A stretch of DNA of 64,000 nucleotides, taken from Gonatopus flavifemur (Eukaryota; Arthropoda; Insecta; Hymenoptera; Dryinidae). Under the pieces are notes generated by a model, which saw nothing but the letters and a program-made list of their open reading frames with translations, was not told the DNA's origin and did not search any database. Numbering within the stretch: position 1 is the first letter of the stretch; each line of letters starts with the position of its first letter. Of the stretch, positions 21,750-32,985 are shown one piece after another. A program made the position numbers and the translations under genes. Location: NCBI GenBank assembly GCA_018340375.1, contig JAFFJZ010000001.1, positions 43,020,001 through 43,084,000 of the forward strand, given 5' to 3'.

Positions 21750-21889
21750 TTAATTGATTCGTAAAATCTTTTTTCTTCTACATAATTGTCAATTCGAGAG
21801 CACAAGTGAATACTCTGAACTCAAGTTCAGAGAATCAATTGAGATGAAATGTTTTCAATAGAGGAGGCCAGGGAGACTTTCTTTGTCAA

Positions 21890-22105
21890 CACAGGTCAAC
21901 AAAAAAAAATTTTTTTCCGATGCCCGAGGTCTGATAACTGATTCAGCAAGCTTTTGGTGTATTGAATGCGAAACGAATATCGGATTTTTTTAATGAGCTC
22001 ACTGTCTATTATCTTTTATACATAATGTATATATATGAACTATAGCATTGACGACTTTTATATTAGTTCTCAAATCTTAGGCACCAAAATGGCTGTTTAC
22101 CAGTG
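21890..22105. mobile_element. CACAGGTCAACA-terminal element, copy 1
   Basis: The left end CACAGGTCAACAAAAAAAAA and right end CCAAAATGGCTGTTTACCAGTG match the copy at 37,203-37,487 at both ends and in the interior (GAACTGATTCAGCAAGCTTTTGGTG-type sequence, GCGAAACGAATATCGGATTT). No coding capacity. Confidence 0.7.
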
Positions 22106-22892
22106 CAATCGATACGTTTATCGGAATTCAAAATATTTCCATCATGAAATTTCAACGATTGAGAAATGATATGATAAAAATGTGATTCAAATATATGAAC
22201 AAGATAGAAAAAAAAACACGTTCCACAATCAGAATTGTATCAAATGATTTTCCCATAGATAGTGACGGAAACACGACGCGACGAGGAAATTAGCGATTTT
22301 TACCAGAATCCCACGTTACTGACCAATGTATATTCAAGTAGTATGTATGGAAAGTTCCATGTTCGATCCCCACGGGAAAGTTTTATGTCACCAAGCATTT
22401 TTACCACCGTGTACCGTTCAGCCAACTACACAATTCACTTTAACCTCGTTACGAAGTGGAGTCAACAAAAATATTCTTGTTTCAATCCATTCTGTTTTTC
22501 AGGGTGTATTCCCGACCGATTAGTGATTATTGATAACATTCATTATTTCATACACAGCTGGTATTGAACATGCAATCCGAATACAATCGACGTTTATCAG
22601 TGGATGGAGAACCATATTTGATTGGCATTTGCAAAACAACAAACAGTTCCAATAACAAGAAATCACACCTTTCCCCAGACATTCGAAGCTCTCCTGATTC
22701 CAATTTGAATGATATCACTTTCCCTGTTCCTGCAATCCTTTCTATTTGTTGTTAAATTTCTGTTTTCAATGCATAAAAATGTCATATTCCCTTGTTTTGG
22801 ATACTCTTTAGAATGAGAAGATTTTTTTGTCAGTTCTGTTCTTGATTATCATTATTGATTGTTCGATCGTCATATAAACACATCTGTATATG
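22106..22892 (+). other. Intron sequence
   Basis: It contains a good acceptor-like sequence, CCATTCTGTTTTTCAG, ending near 22,501, but the following sequence has no convincing exon. Overlapping frames of 101 and 65 codons at 22,262-22,567 lack any recognisable motif. Confidence 0.35.
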
Positions 22893-23011
22893 CACGGAAA
22901 AAAAGATGATGTTGGATTTACAACATTTCGTTCGATCACCATAGAAACCCCTAATATTTCTATGGTGATCGAACGAAACATTGTAAATCCAACATCATCT
23001 TTTTTTCCGTG
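22893..23011. mobile_element. CACGG-terminal MITE, 119-bp near-perfect hairpin
   Basis: Arms of about 55 bases pair with only two mismatches, from CACGGAAAAAAAGATGATG to the mirror TTTTTTTCCGTG. The loop is only about eight bases. The flanks are TGTATATG and TGTATACA, sharing TG next to the element. High arm identity suggests recent insertion or arm homogenisation. Confidence 0.85.
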
Positions 23012-23019
23012 TGTATACA

Positions 23020-24270
23020 TTATCCATACAACGTGAAATATTCAAGTTTTCACATTGAAAACTCGTTGAGTTGGATCCATTGTTCTCAGTGTTCAAATAT
23101 TGAGTTCCTGTGTACACTCGGGTGCAACATGAGCAGAGTATTCGGTATGCGTACGAAGAATATTCCACAACTGTAAACCTAAAATTTCCTAGAGGTCGTC
23201 AAAGCGGATCAGAAATTTAAATTCGAGAGGAAAAATAACAATGAAGAACGTGGAGTGTCAAATATACATTGAATGCATGGAATTCAAATATGTAGTCAAA
23301 TATACAGGGGTTAAATGTACGTAATTGAAACTCATTGGGAAAATCAATCGGATTGAGAGTACAATAGAATAATATTCTTCTATAGAGAGGAAAATACTGC
23401 CACGTATAATCCAAGTGCTTGATTATCATATGCTGTACCAACGCAGTAACTTTCAGGGGTTTGTTTGAAGAAGGATAATTGCAAACACCTACTCCGTGGA
23501 TCCGATTCCGTGAAAAGTAGTAAGAATGAGTGAAATCCCATTGGCAATCAATACTTTTCTTTGATTTGAATTCAGAGAGGGAGGAAGATGACAAAAGAAA
23601 ACAAAACAATCACTTCAATGTGAAACATCTTGGCATCGTATTGAAATTGAAGTTTGATTCATGAAGGGGAGGTTCTCATCGAGCGACCGAAGGATAAGGT
23701 GAAGTTCAAGAATTTTTTTCCATATAACAGAGTAAATCCCCAACCCAAGGTTTCTCACGCTTATTTATTATGTCTTGAAGTACAGGAAAAAATTTTTCCT
23801 ATAAAAAGTAGCAGAGTGAAAGTTATTTATAATGGCTGGAACATAACCGACCGACAAAAATGTGGCCACATGGTCTCCATCGTAGCAGTTTTACAAAACC
23901 ATCTGGAATTACACAACCAAGACTTTTTATCAATTATGTGATATTTGCTGGAGCTTGAGACTATAATTTTGATAATGAGTCGAAAATTGAAAAAATAGTG
24001 AACATTCGAATGTTTGGTATCATTTTTTCAATGTTTTTTCGCTCTTCGAGGTATTCTGAAAGAACAAAAATTAAGAGTATCATCTGCAATTACGTTCAGG
24101 ATTTAATCTTCGAAATGAAGAAATAAACAGAGGACCATTCATCACGTAGTTTTTGAGACATCGTGCGAAACGACGTGTAAAACATGATTTCGAGTAAAAC
24201 GTCTTCAAAATTTCGGTATACAAATTTATTTGAGACGACCAGAGCGTAGACAAGCGAGGCAGAGGAAAAG
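23020..24270 (+). other. Intron sequence, nothing firm
   Basis: Frames of 130 codons (minus strand, 23,217-23,609) and 95 codons (plus strand, 23,654-23,941) occur but show no motif, no splice context and ordinary AT-rich composition. Confidence 0.4.
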
Positions 24271-24274
24271 TCCA

Positions 24275-24527
24275 ATTTTACGCCAAATTCTTCATCAAAG
24301 GTACGTAATTAATACACATTTGATATGAATAATGAAGAATTACATACTTGGGATTGCGCACTGCCGCGCACTTTGAATTTCCAAACGATTTTTTAGCCTT
24401 CAGGAATCATTTAGAAATTCAAAGTGCGCGGCAATGCGCAATCCCAAGTATGGAATTCTTTATTATTCATAATGAATATGTATCAATTACGTACCTTTTG
24501 AAAAAACTTGACGCAAAATTTGGCTCC
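24275..24527. mobile_element. Foldback element with arms of about 110 bp
   Basis: The arms pair from AAATTCTTCATCAAAGGTACG / CGTACCTTTTGAAAAAACTT inward through GGGATTGCGCACTGCCGCGC and its complement GCGCGGCAATGCGCAATCCC. The loop is about 30 bases. No target duplication or coding capacity was seen. Confidence 0.75.
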
Positions 24528-24745
24528 TGCCCACCCCCATTTTCCCATGCTCTAATCCCCTTAGAGAGAGGTTTTTTATACACATTCAAACTCATCAAGT
24601 AAGTGTTAAAAAATTCGAGTTCTGTATTCACTTCCTCCTATGAAAAAAATTTCGAGGGAATCACCTCATTCCGGGGTTGGCTTGATGAGAGCCTCCTCTT
24701 CACTTCCATCTTGAGTTCCATCAAAATGTTTATGAGAAATCTCCG

Positions 24746-24910
24746 AATTGAACTATGTGGGAATTTAAACTTGGCCCCATATTGGCGCAGTAACGTTGCC
24801 AGATATAAGCAACCAATCCAGGGTCAGTAGATTCAACATTACTGACCCTGAGTCGAAGTGATAATAACGTTTAACATGAGAGGCAGTATTGAAGATCAAT
24901 ACTGCCGGTA
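24746..24910. repeat. Repeat with CAGTATTG words, related to 2.9 kb
   Basis: It begins with CTATGTGGGAATTTAAACTTG and GGCCCCATATTGGCGCAG, the reverse complement of 2,893-2,975. It then carries two clean small palindromes: GGGTCAGTA...TACTGACCC-type at about 24,822-24,848, and GGCAGTATTG-AAGAT-CAATACTGCC at 24,882-24,906. Confidence 0.55.
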
Positions 24911-25022
24911 CTGGCAATATTGGAGCACTTTTAATGGCCCGATGGTTGTCATTGATGTGGTCCAGAAGAGATTCCAGTACCAAATGAATATCGCTTTAAT
25001 TAATGGTCCAGACGATATAATA

Positions 25023-25222
25023 CACTCAGGAAAAAATACTGGAGCCAACTCCGTGAGTTTGGATACAGCGAATTTCGCCGCGGGGTTGAATCAACTGAAT
25101 ATTGATTGAAGTAAGTCCCCGGTCAATCATTCCAATCGACATTCAATTGACTCAAGTGCGCGGCGAAATACGCTGTAACCAAAATTTTACGGACTTCAGG
25201 CAAGTCTGGTGTTTTCTCAGTG
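25023..25222. mobile_element. CACTC-terminal MITE, 200 bp
   Basis: The left end CACTCAGGAAAAAATACTGG and right end closing TTTTCTCAGTG are followed inward by matching arms (ACAGCGAATTTCGCCGCG against CGCGGCGAAATACGCTGT). TA precedes the left end but the right flank is AA, so the duplication is eroded. CAATTGA-type words fill the centre. Confidence 0.7.
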
Positions 25223-25651
25223 AAAAAATTTGAATCAAATAACTGTTTTTATAGTTCATGAGACAGCTCAAATATAATTTCGGATGATCGTATTTGGAAT
25301 TAAATGTGAAAGAAAACCGGACGAGGATGTAATAAAAGTAGCTCTTTCGCATATTGCTGAAGTTTGAATCGTTTATTGAAACAAAGTAGTAATCAAATAA
25401 CCAGGGGAGTGCAAAGGGGGTGATCGTGAATTTGTGATTTCGTGATTGTGAATTTTCACAATTATGTATAAATGGAATATATAAATTATATATAAACTGT
25501 ATTGAATTTCATATAAATTATATATAAGTGTGAAAATCGTTCCTTTTGGGAAACTCTGCCCCGAACGCCAAATCACTCCGCTACGCCACTGCAAATAATA
25601 CAATATTCAGTGGTTAAACACCAAAACTCTCACGGTACATTCTTTGAACCA

Positions 25652-25915
25652 CACTGTACAAAAAACTTCGGAAAAATTCCAGTACTGTACTGGAAGCAAT
25701 TAACCTGCACATTTGTACTGAAGAATTACATTCAAATCATGAAAATTCCGATATACGTATCAGGAAATTCTTGTATTCATACTGGAAAATTGAAGTAACA
25801 AACATGAATTCTCATGTAAAAGAGGAATTTTCTTGTACGTAAGCTGAAAAACTTATCATGAACAGAAATTTTCCAGTTCCTAGGTACCGGAAAGTTCCAG
25901 TTTTTTTTAACAGTG
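25652..25915. mobile_element. CACTGT-terminal element with TACTGGAA words, copy 1
   Basis: The ends CACTGTACAAAAAACTTC and TTTTTTTTAACAGTG are inverted. The interior is repeats of TTCCAGTACTGGAA-derived words (ATTCCAGTACTGTACTGG, CATACTGGAAAATTG). It is clearly homologous along its length to 46,514-46,797, with many substitutions. Confidence 0.75.
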
Positions 25916-26101
25916 GATGTTTCTGGTTCCAAGAATTTGATTCAAGGAGATAAATGACGATGATCTACCAAATTTTGTGTGTTTGAATCTTTGCTTCGTT
26001 TGTATAAACGATTCAATCTTCAAGAACGTCTCTTTCGGCCATAAATCAACCCGAATCCAAAGTCTAAATATTTCTATCTGTTTCTATGTGATGTCCAAAG
26101 G

Positions 26102-26332
26102 GTAGGGCCCGGATATTCCGAAGCACGGTTGATCCGAAATTTTATATTCCAACTTCCGATGTTCCGAATCGTGACCCATTTTCAGCTCATCGTTGAAGTG
26201 AGATAGGAAAGGACGCAAATATGGAATAGTGTTGAAGATGTATCACAAGTCGATAAACACGCCCCTCGGGATATGAAATTTCAGACCACCCGTGCTCCGG
26301 AACATTGTCATTTCGGAATATCCGGGCCCTAC
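26102..26332. mobile_element. Mutator-like MITE, 231 bp, 10-bp target duplication
   Basis: The termini GTAGGGCCCGGATATTCCGAA and its complement TTCGGAATATCCGGGCCCTAC are perfect over about 21 bases. TGTCCAAAGG is duplicated exactly at 26,092-26,101 and 26,333-26,342. A 9-11-bp duplication is characteristic of Mutator-like elements. The interior has additional TTCCGAAT/TTCGGA words and no coding capacity. Confidence 0.8.
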
Positions 26333-26698
26333 TGTCCAAAGGTCCACTGTAAAAAGTGTGGCCTCGATCGGCTACGTTTTGATTTGAAATCTGATTGAAA
26401 TTTAGCCTTTTCCATTGCATCGGCGATTTTTTTTATGTCTACTTCACATTTGAAATCGGCTTCTTTGACTGTGTCTTAAATTTAGTCATGACACAATCTA
26501 GATTCAAGCCTTTCTTCTCACAGTGTTATGAATGGTGTTGAAGATAGGAAATTTAGATGAATTGAATGACTCGAACCGATGAGAATTCGGGATATCAATT
26601 GCTCGAAATGTATATCAACCGTTGGATGGGCACTCGCATGGCCTAGGCTGATCAGATCGGTGGCATGATTCAGTATCCGAACATGAATATTCCAAATT

Positions 26699-27464
26699 CA
26701 AGGTATCTCAGAATTCATCATCCGCATTTCTGTGGCATATTCTGTAGCCAAAATGCAATAATTTCTCGTTTGAAAAATTTTTGTCCGAAGCTTGGTTTTT
26801 GAGATGCGAGTATTTTTAGACTTCTTTTCAAATCCAAATCATTCAAAAGTACTATATGCTACATATACTTGAGCTCGACACCATTCCCTGAGTTGGAAGA
26901 CGGCAGGTCTCTGAGAAAGAAAAATTGAACTATTATATCATTGTTCGTTTTGGAAGTATGATGGTTTGAAGTTGCTGAACTCTGCTTGGCTGGAGGTCCA
27001 AAAATTTCAAATCGCTATAAATGTGGAACAAACAATTATAGAATACACTGAGCGGAAAATTGGGTTCCCATAACCATGTTTTTGACTTTGACCATGTCAT
27101 ATAGTTGTCAAACCCAGATTTATGTGATTTTGTTTTGTTTTCCTGGTTATCATAATCAAATTTCAAGTCCCTGTAACCATAAATCTTTTACCATGAGAGC
27201 ATTGTTTCTGTGACCATGTTGCTTTTTTCTTAGTGTAGTTCAATTCTTTCCCAGAAATCCGCCGTTCTCTAACTTAGCCAATAGTGTCAGGTTCAACTAT
27301 GGAGAACACAATGCTCTTGAGTCATTTGAATGTTTAGAAAAATATAACAATCTTCATATCTCAAGAACTAAGCCTCGAAGAAATTCTGTTCAAACGGGGA
27401 ATTATCACGTTTTGGCTGCAGAATATGCCACAAAAATTCGGATGATGAATCCTGGGACACCCTG
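26699..27464. mobile_element. CAGGGTGTTTCAG-family foldback, copy 2, with insertion
   Basis: The left end CAAGGTATCTCAGAATTCATC and right end GATGATGAATCCTGGGACACC pair as in the 12.3- and 61.4-kb copies, sharing GCCAAAATGCAATAATTTC, TGAGTTGGAAGACGGC and TTTCAAATCGCTATAA. TA duplication is not preserved. It is interrupted at 27,046-27,235. Confidence 0.8.
27046..27235. mobile_element. CACTG-terminal MITE with TAACCAT words, TA duplication
   Basis: The left end CACTGAGCGGAAAATTGGG and right end CTTTTTTCTTAGTG are flanked by TA at 27,044-27,045 and 27,236-27,237. Excision restores TATAGAATAGTTCAATT, as in the intact 61.4-kb copy (GATAGGATAGTTCAATT). The interior repeats CCATAACCATG, TTGACCATG and GTAACCAT words. 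Confidence 0.85.
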
Positions 27465-27469
27465 TGTTT

Positions 27470-28615
27470 CATTCTGAAAATTTTAATTCCCTGAAAACAA
27501 TATTAATACAAAACGATAAAATTGAGGCAATCTACTTCTGCAAAAATTTCAATTATTGGAAAAGAATAAGATATGATTGAAAGATTCAAAGGGACAAGAA
27601 CTTGTTAAATTATTGCCAGGAAATCGATCGGTTTGGGTAAAACCGATTTAATTGATTTCATCTCTGATTTTACTCCAGAACAACATCATAACCTCATCAA
27701 ATACTAGAATATTCGTACTGAAAAAAATTTCAAAAAGATTGATATCTGATTATTATAGGAACAAAAATATTAGTATTTGTATCCTTCAATATGACAATAA
27801 AAAAAAACCTTTGGCAAAAATTTCATTTATATGGAGACAATCGGGAAGTATCATGAACTTCCAATTTCTCTAGTTCACTGGAAGGATATAGTGCGACGAT
27901 ATCGCGCAGATCTTGTTTGCTTGTGCAGCACTGTTAAGGATGAGGTGGGGACTGAACCAGGGTGAACATTTCTGTACTACACCCGTAATAGTACGGCATG
28001 ACAGAGCCATATATAGCGACGCCCCCTCCCCCCAGGTCTTTTTGAGCAAAATGAAGTGGAAACTATGGCTATTTTGTAATCATTCTATAACGCGGAAAAG
28101 TGTTATTCAACGTCAACAGCATTTTAATGAAGTAGTCCAAGTCTTGAACATTGGAGTTAGGTCTCTTGTCAATGGACTGCCACCGTTTCGTCAACATTGT
28201 AGTTTGCTTCTTCAGAGTGTATGAAACATGCAGGGGCGTGGCTCCAATCCGGGAGTTCAACTTCAGTTTGCGACTAAAAATAATGACCCTTTCCCACAAT
28301 TTCAAGGGAAGTGCGAATTGTTTGTATGGTTGCACATGGAATATTCATATATGTATTCCGGAGCGAGAAGACAGTTGATATTTCTCTTCTGCTCTAACAC
28401 ATTCACTTGGAATTCAGCACTTTCCCCTCCAAAAATGGGTCAAAAGACATCAATTTTCCGTGTAGGCGTAAAAAAAAAATAATATGTTCACTTCGAAGGA
28501 AAGAGAAAAATTTCCCCCCTGGTGAGCAATATACTATTTCTTGTCAAATTCCTCCCCGTGTATTATATCAGATCGGGACAGCGAGTGAATACTCAAACAG
28601 CTCATCGCAAATATT
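27470..28615 (+). other. Intron sequence, nothing recognised
   Basis: Several overlapping short frames on both strands around 27,913-28,482 are probably chance. No strong splice context or protein motif was seen. Confidence 0.4.
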
Positions 28616-28619
28616 CTAT

Positions 28620-28728
28620 CCCACACAGCACCACAGTCCCAGAAGAATTCTTGGAGAATTCATAAAAAACACAATCACTTCAACAAGAATTCTTGATAAA
28701 TTCTTCTGGGACTGGGGTGCTATATGGG
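28620..28728. mobile_element. CCCACACAGCAC-terminal element with GAATTC words
   Basis: CCCACACAGCACCACAGTCCCAG at the left pairs with CTGGGACTGGGGTGC-TATATGGG at the right. The interior has three exact GAATTC words (AGAAGAATTCTTGG, GGAGAATTC, CAAGAATTCTTG). The flanks ATTCTAT and ATTCCAT may be a 7-bp target duplication with one change. Confidence 0.65.
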
Positions 28729-28734
28729 ATTCCA

Positions 28735-30485
28735 TTTCATTTCATTTCAAATTATTAATTACGATTTCCATGAAACACATGAAATAAGATTACATCCAAA
28801 CAAACAATGAATCAACCTAATCCGAATCCTGTCTTTTGAACCAGATACTTTTCTCCACAAACGATGCCTAACAAAAATATTCCATTCCAAATACTATTTG
28901 GAATATCGTCTCAACACAACAAAGTGATTCCATACCTTTCAGCATTTTCATGGCTCAATTTTAGACGAATTTTTATTCAATGTAAATTGAATTCAAGAGG
29001 AATTTAAAAACGAATGAGCAATTGTGAGAATATTCGAAAACATTAATTTCATATCTCATATATCTGACAATTATTTGAAATAAAATTTATTTTGAATTTT
29101 TCCACTCAATGGACCTAGAAACCTGGATTTCGAAATCTCATAATTCAATCGCAAAAATGATGTAGGAAGACCAGGGCTAGTTGGCACACTTTCTGTCCTT
29201 TTATTTCTGTGATTCTGCTGAATACGTTTTTCCAAAATAAAAGAATTCGATGAGAGATCACAAGTACCATTTTCAAAGGAATTCTTCGCTCGGATTATTA
29301 TCGTTCAAAATAATCTCTGGATCAATTGAAACTGGTGCAATTGAGTATGATAATCCTGAATACATTAGGTTTCCATGAATGTGATACCATAGCATCAAAT
29401 TTAATCAGATTCGTGAACTGTTTATGATGAATATAAGGATGTAATTCTCGATACAGCATTTTATGTCTCCAGCATTTCTGAAAGGAATCTTGAAATACAA
29501 AATGCTGCGTCACTTCACGCAGGATTATAATCTGACGATTTGTAATTGATCGTCTCAACTGAATTGTTCTGCTATCAATAAATTCAATTGTCTCTACTAG
29601 GAATAATGGATTTATTGCCATTCCATTGAGGAACTTGAACACGATCAACCTCAAACATCATTCTTTCTTGAGAGATTTTGATGATGGAAAGACATGCATC
29701 CGAAGCGAATACTCTTTGTATTTTTTTCCACCAAAAATGACATTCACCGTGCATATTGAGAAATGCCACGATAATATCTGTGTTGCATTCACATGGACTG
29801 TACATGGATAAAAATGAGAAACGTAGAGACCATGAAGATACTAACATGCAAAAACATTCCTGCTTCCCTGAATAATCAAAATACTTCATAGTCGGTCGAG
29901 TTATGGATAGTTATCGGAGGAAGATCTTGAAACTGAGCCTTCCCATGTTTGAGAAGTTTTCAATTCTACAACATATATTTTATAAAATATACTATTGAGT
30001 ACAATTTGGAGTTTGAATGAAAAACTCTTTATCAAATAACGATACCGAATTATCGATCTATCAAATAAAGAAGAATAAAACTTCTCATGAAGAGTTTAGA
30101 ATGGGTTATTCGATCCATCGTTGTTGATTTATTGCTGAATAAATTGAATTCTTTTAGGTTTTTCATCAGGTTTTGAATGTTTTGTGAAATTATTTGGAGG
30201 CTGTCCAAGTTGCATAGATCAATGCATTTGGCATGAGTTACGGCCTTTTGAAATTTCCACGTGGGAATTTTCCGGAGATTCGTTGAAAAAGAACATTTGT
30301 AACTCCTCACCTTGACTGACTGAAAATTTCGCTGAGACATTAATCAGGATATTTAGAACACCTGAAGTGAAAGGTTGAGAAATTCAATCTATGTAAGAAC
30401 ATTCAGATTTCCACACGAAATTCAGACTTTTGCATTGTTTTGAAAATTGCGAGAGTAGCTTCACTTGAACCACTGTAACTTGTGA
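28735..30485 (+). other. Intron sequence, nothing firm
   Basis: Only a small palindrome, ATTCCAAATA...TATTTGGAAT-type, near 28,881-28,901 stands out. Minus-strand frames of about 100 codons at 29,322-29,889 show no motif. Confidence 0.4.
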
Positions 30486-30489
30486 ACTA

Positions 30490-30869
30490 CCCAGATAACA
30501 TGCAAGCTTTCAATAAGCTTGTCTGACTTGTGATTCGTTTGTTTTTGGCTTATTATCCATAACCTTGTCACAGTAAGGACGCTACAACTTTGCTGCGAGG
30601 GTTTTATAAGCTTGTACCCCCTAGTAGAAATTTGGCTAGTAATTCTCTAGTTGTAACACCCACCCCAATGAAAAACTAGAGACCCTATTAGCTTACTTAT
30701 GAGTTGCTAATTTGACTAGCAACTCCAAATTGACTAATTTGGGTTGCAATTAAGGAATTACTAGAGGTATTTCTACAAGGACCCTTGTCATGTGTCAACT
30801 AGGAAGCTTATGTAAACCTTGTCACAAGCTCGCTGGACAACATTGCAACGAGGTCATATTGTTATCTGG
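30490..30869. mobile_element. CCCAGATAACA-terminal element with AAGCTT words, interrupted
   Basis: The left end CCCAGATAACATGC and right end ATTGTTATCTGG match the termini at 5,608. Four exact AAGCTT words flank a nested element at 30,620-30,780, and CTTGTCA/TGTCACAAG words recur. No coding capacity. Confidence 0.65.
30620..30780. mobile_element. CCTAGTAGAAAT-terminal element nested in the AAGCTT element
   Basis: The ends CCTAGTAGAAAT and ATTTCTACAAGG are followed inward by TAGTAATTCTCTAG / CTAGAG with GAATTACTAG. ACCC at 30,616-30,619 and 30,781-30,784 is a possible 4-bp target duplication. Interior words are CTAG and TTTGACTAG-type. It is a relative of the 9.84-kb AGGCCT element. Confidence 0.65.
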
Positions 30870-30965
30870 ATAATGGTCAAATTGAACCTCAATTTTAACA
30901 CACGATATTTGAAGATTATTACTTTATAAAAATCATATGGGTTTGTTATTGGTGAAATTATCTTG

Positions 30966-31121
30966 GTGTTTCGGTCTCGTCTCGTCGCGCTGAGACTGTT
31001 TATAATCTCGTCTCGGTCTCGACAATACATTATACATTTCGCCAGAATTCTCGGTATCGTCTTTGTCTCGAAAAATGATTGTTCGTCTCGTCTCGATCTT
31101 GAAATCGATACCGAAACACTA
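30966..31121. mobile_element. GTCTCG-word inverted-repeat element
   Basis: The ends GTGTTTCGGTCTCG and CGATACCGAAACAC are inverted. The interior is repeats of GTCTCGTCTCG and its complement GAGAC. The strand bias of the words is stronger than in the other elements here. A stray CCTCGTCTCGCACCC occurs at about 31,470. Confidence 0.65.
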
Positions 31122-31124
31122 GGT

Positions 31125-32770
31125 TATCTTGTTAAATGATGTGGCATGATTTACTTGCAACGAATTTTATTAATTTACATTCAAAGAATACAGGATATCA
31201 AGATAACCCATGATAGTTTCTTCAACAATCGAATAATTCCTAAAACTTCCATAAAGATTCAATCCATTTTGACGATCTTCTATAATACTCAAAGATTCAA
31301 TTCTCTCACAAATTGACGATTACACGATTTCACTTTTGTTTTTTCCAATTCCCCGAGTTGATTCTTGATAAAATGTTTTTGTACATTTCAAAGTCTCATT
31401 AGCATGTCATGAATATTATACACTGCGGCTAATTGAGATTCGAAACTCCGACTGTCCGACTTTACCTCGTCTCGCACCCCTGACGAAGAAGGAGAAATTC
31501 TATTATCACTGACGAAGTGACGTCACATAACTAAAACTATATTTTAACAGCCATACAATGTGAGTTGAGAATGCAAAATTCAACAATGGTCATAACTTCG
31601 AATCGGTGGTTGAATCAATAACCGGAAACCGTAGTTTGACATGGGATATGAATATTACATTGTTTTTTTTTCCGCGTTGCAGGGATGATAATTTTATGTC
31701 ATACGAAATTCAATGTGTGTAAGCTAAAAGGATTATATGAAATGTAATTGAATCGTAAGAAAAGGTGTTGACGAAATTAGGGTAAACTAATGGAAGATGG
31801 AAAGCGTATGTTGAAACTGGAATTGCATGAGAACATCGATGCGGAATGGAATGTGTGCGATTTCTAGCAAAAAAAAGATGTATATATTGCATACGTGGTT
31901 TGTTTCTTGCTCTTCTGCGAACCATGTATATGTCGTACATGTGTACCACGTAACGTGCACTTCAAACTTTCGATGCCTAGATTGTAATTCGTGTTCCTCA
32001 ATGATGCTCAAAAGTTTGAAGAGTCTGAAATAAAAATCTTCAGCATGCGGTGGGAGTATCGAGCCTGGGATCTTCAACACCGGAGATCAGGAACATCCTT
32101 CTTCGATTATGGAGATTTGGAAATACCTAAAATCCTAGAATTCATATCTAAATATAATTCGTACATTACGAAAAAGTGCAAAAAGGTTTGTTGTGGAAAG
32201 ATGTGAGAATGTACCAAGCCATGGAAACATGTTGTTCTTCGTGAAGTGTTTAGCTTAGGGAAGTAGATTTGATTTTCAAATCAATTATTTCACTTATACG
32301 TGGTAGAAGTTAACGAATGTCTTCAGCCTAGTCCAATCTTAGTCCGAATATGGCTCACATTCGATAGGCCAGTATCTTCGATTGAGAACAATCCATATTT
32401 GGTATGTTTTTGCAATGATCATTTCGTCCCAAACGTCATTTATTACATTGAACCATAAGAAAAACTGAGTTTGATCTAATTATGGAATGTATTTCAGGGC
32501 TGAGGCTACAATATCACTCAAAATGTAATTTTATAGGAAATTTGTATAAAGTTTCAATCGATCTTTTATACAAGTTTTATATGAAATTAAATTGTCAGAT
32601 TATAGTCCTAATTCTTATGTATTTTCATTTGGAGCTTGAATCACCCAATTGATCGATCGAAAACCAACCCTTAGAAAGGCTTAGAGGTTAGAAATACTGG
32701 GAACGTGTTTGGGAAATCCTATGAACGTGCTTAGAACCTTCAAATAAGACTGTTTATGTGCTATACACCT
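31125..32770 (+). other. Intron sequence with one micro-exon-like site
   Basis: Mostly featureless. A strong acceptor (TTTTTTTTTCCGCGTTGCAG) ends at 31,682 and a GTAAGC donor follows at 31,719; see Findings. Frames near 31,710-32,206 are not convincing. Confidence 0.35.
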
Positions 32771-32775
32771 TCATA

Positions 32776-32985
32776 CACAGTGGAAAATATTGTGTTGGAA
32801 ACGGTCCACTTAAGATTCATGTTAAAAATCGAGACATGTAAGTATCAAATTGACAAATTTTCAATGTAAATTAAACACTTTTTTGTTAATTTCTCACATC
32901 CTTCATGTCAATTTGTTACACAAATTTTGAGTGGATCGTTTGGGATATGCACGTGTGTTGAAAATACACAAAATTTTCTACTGTG
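32776..32985. mobile_element. CACAGTGG-terminal MITE, 210 bp, TA duplication
   Basis: The left end CACAGTGGAAAATATTGTGT and right end ACACAAAATTTTCTACTGTG are inverted. TA occurs at 32,774-32,775 and 32,986-32,987. Inner arms CGGTCCACTTAAGATT / AATTTTGAGTGGATCG also pair. It is homologous to 500-770. Confidence 0.8.

Noticed and set aside
23654..23941. 95-codon plus-strand frame as a possible exon
   Set aside because: No acceptor or donor in the right places, AT-rich codons and no recognisable domain.
26560..26640. Possible minus-strand tRNA (ATCGGTTCGAGTCA looks like a B box)
   Set aside because: No A box, no cloverleaf pairing and no acceptor stem could be built.
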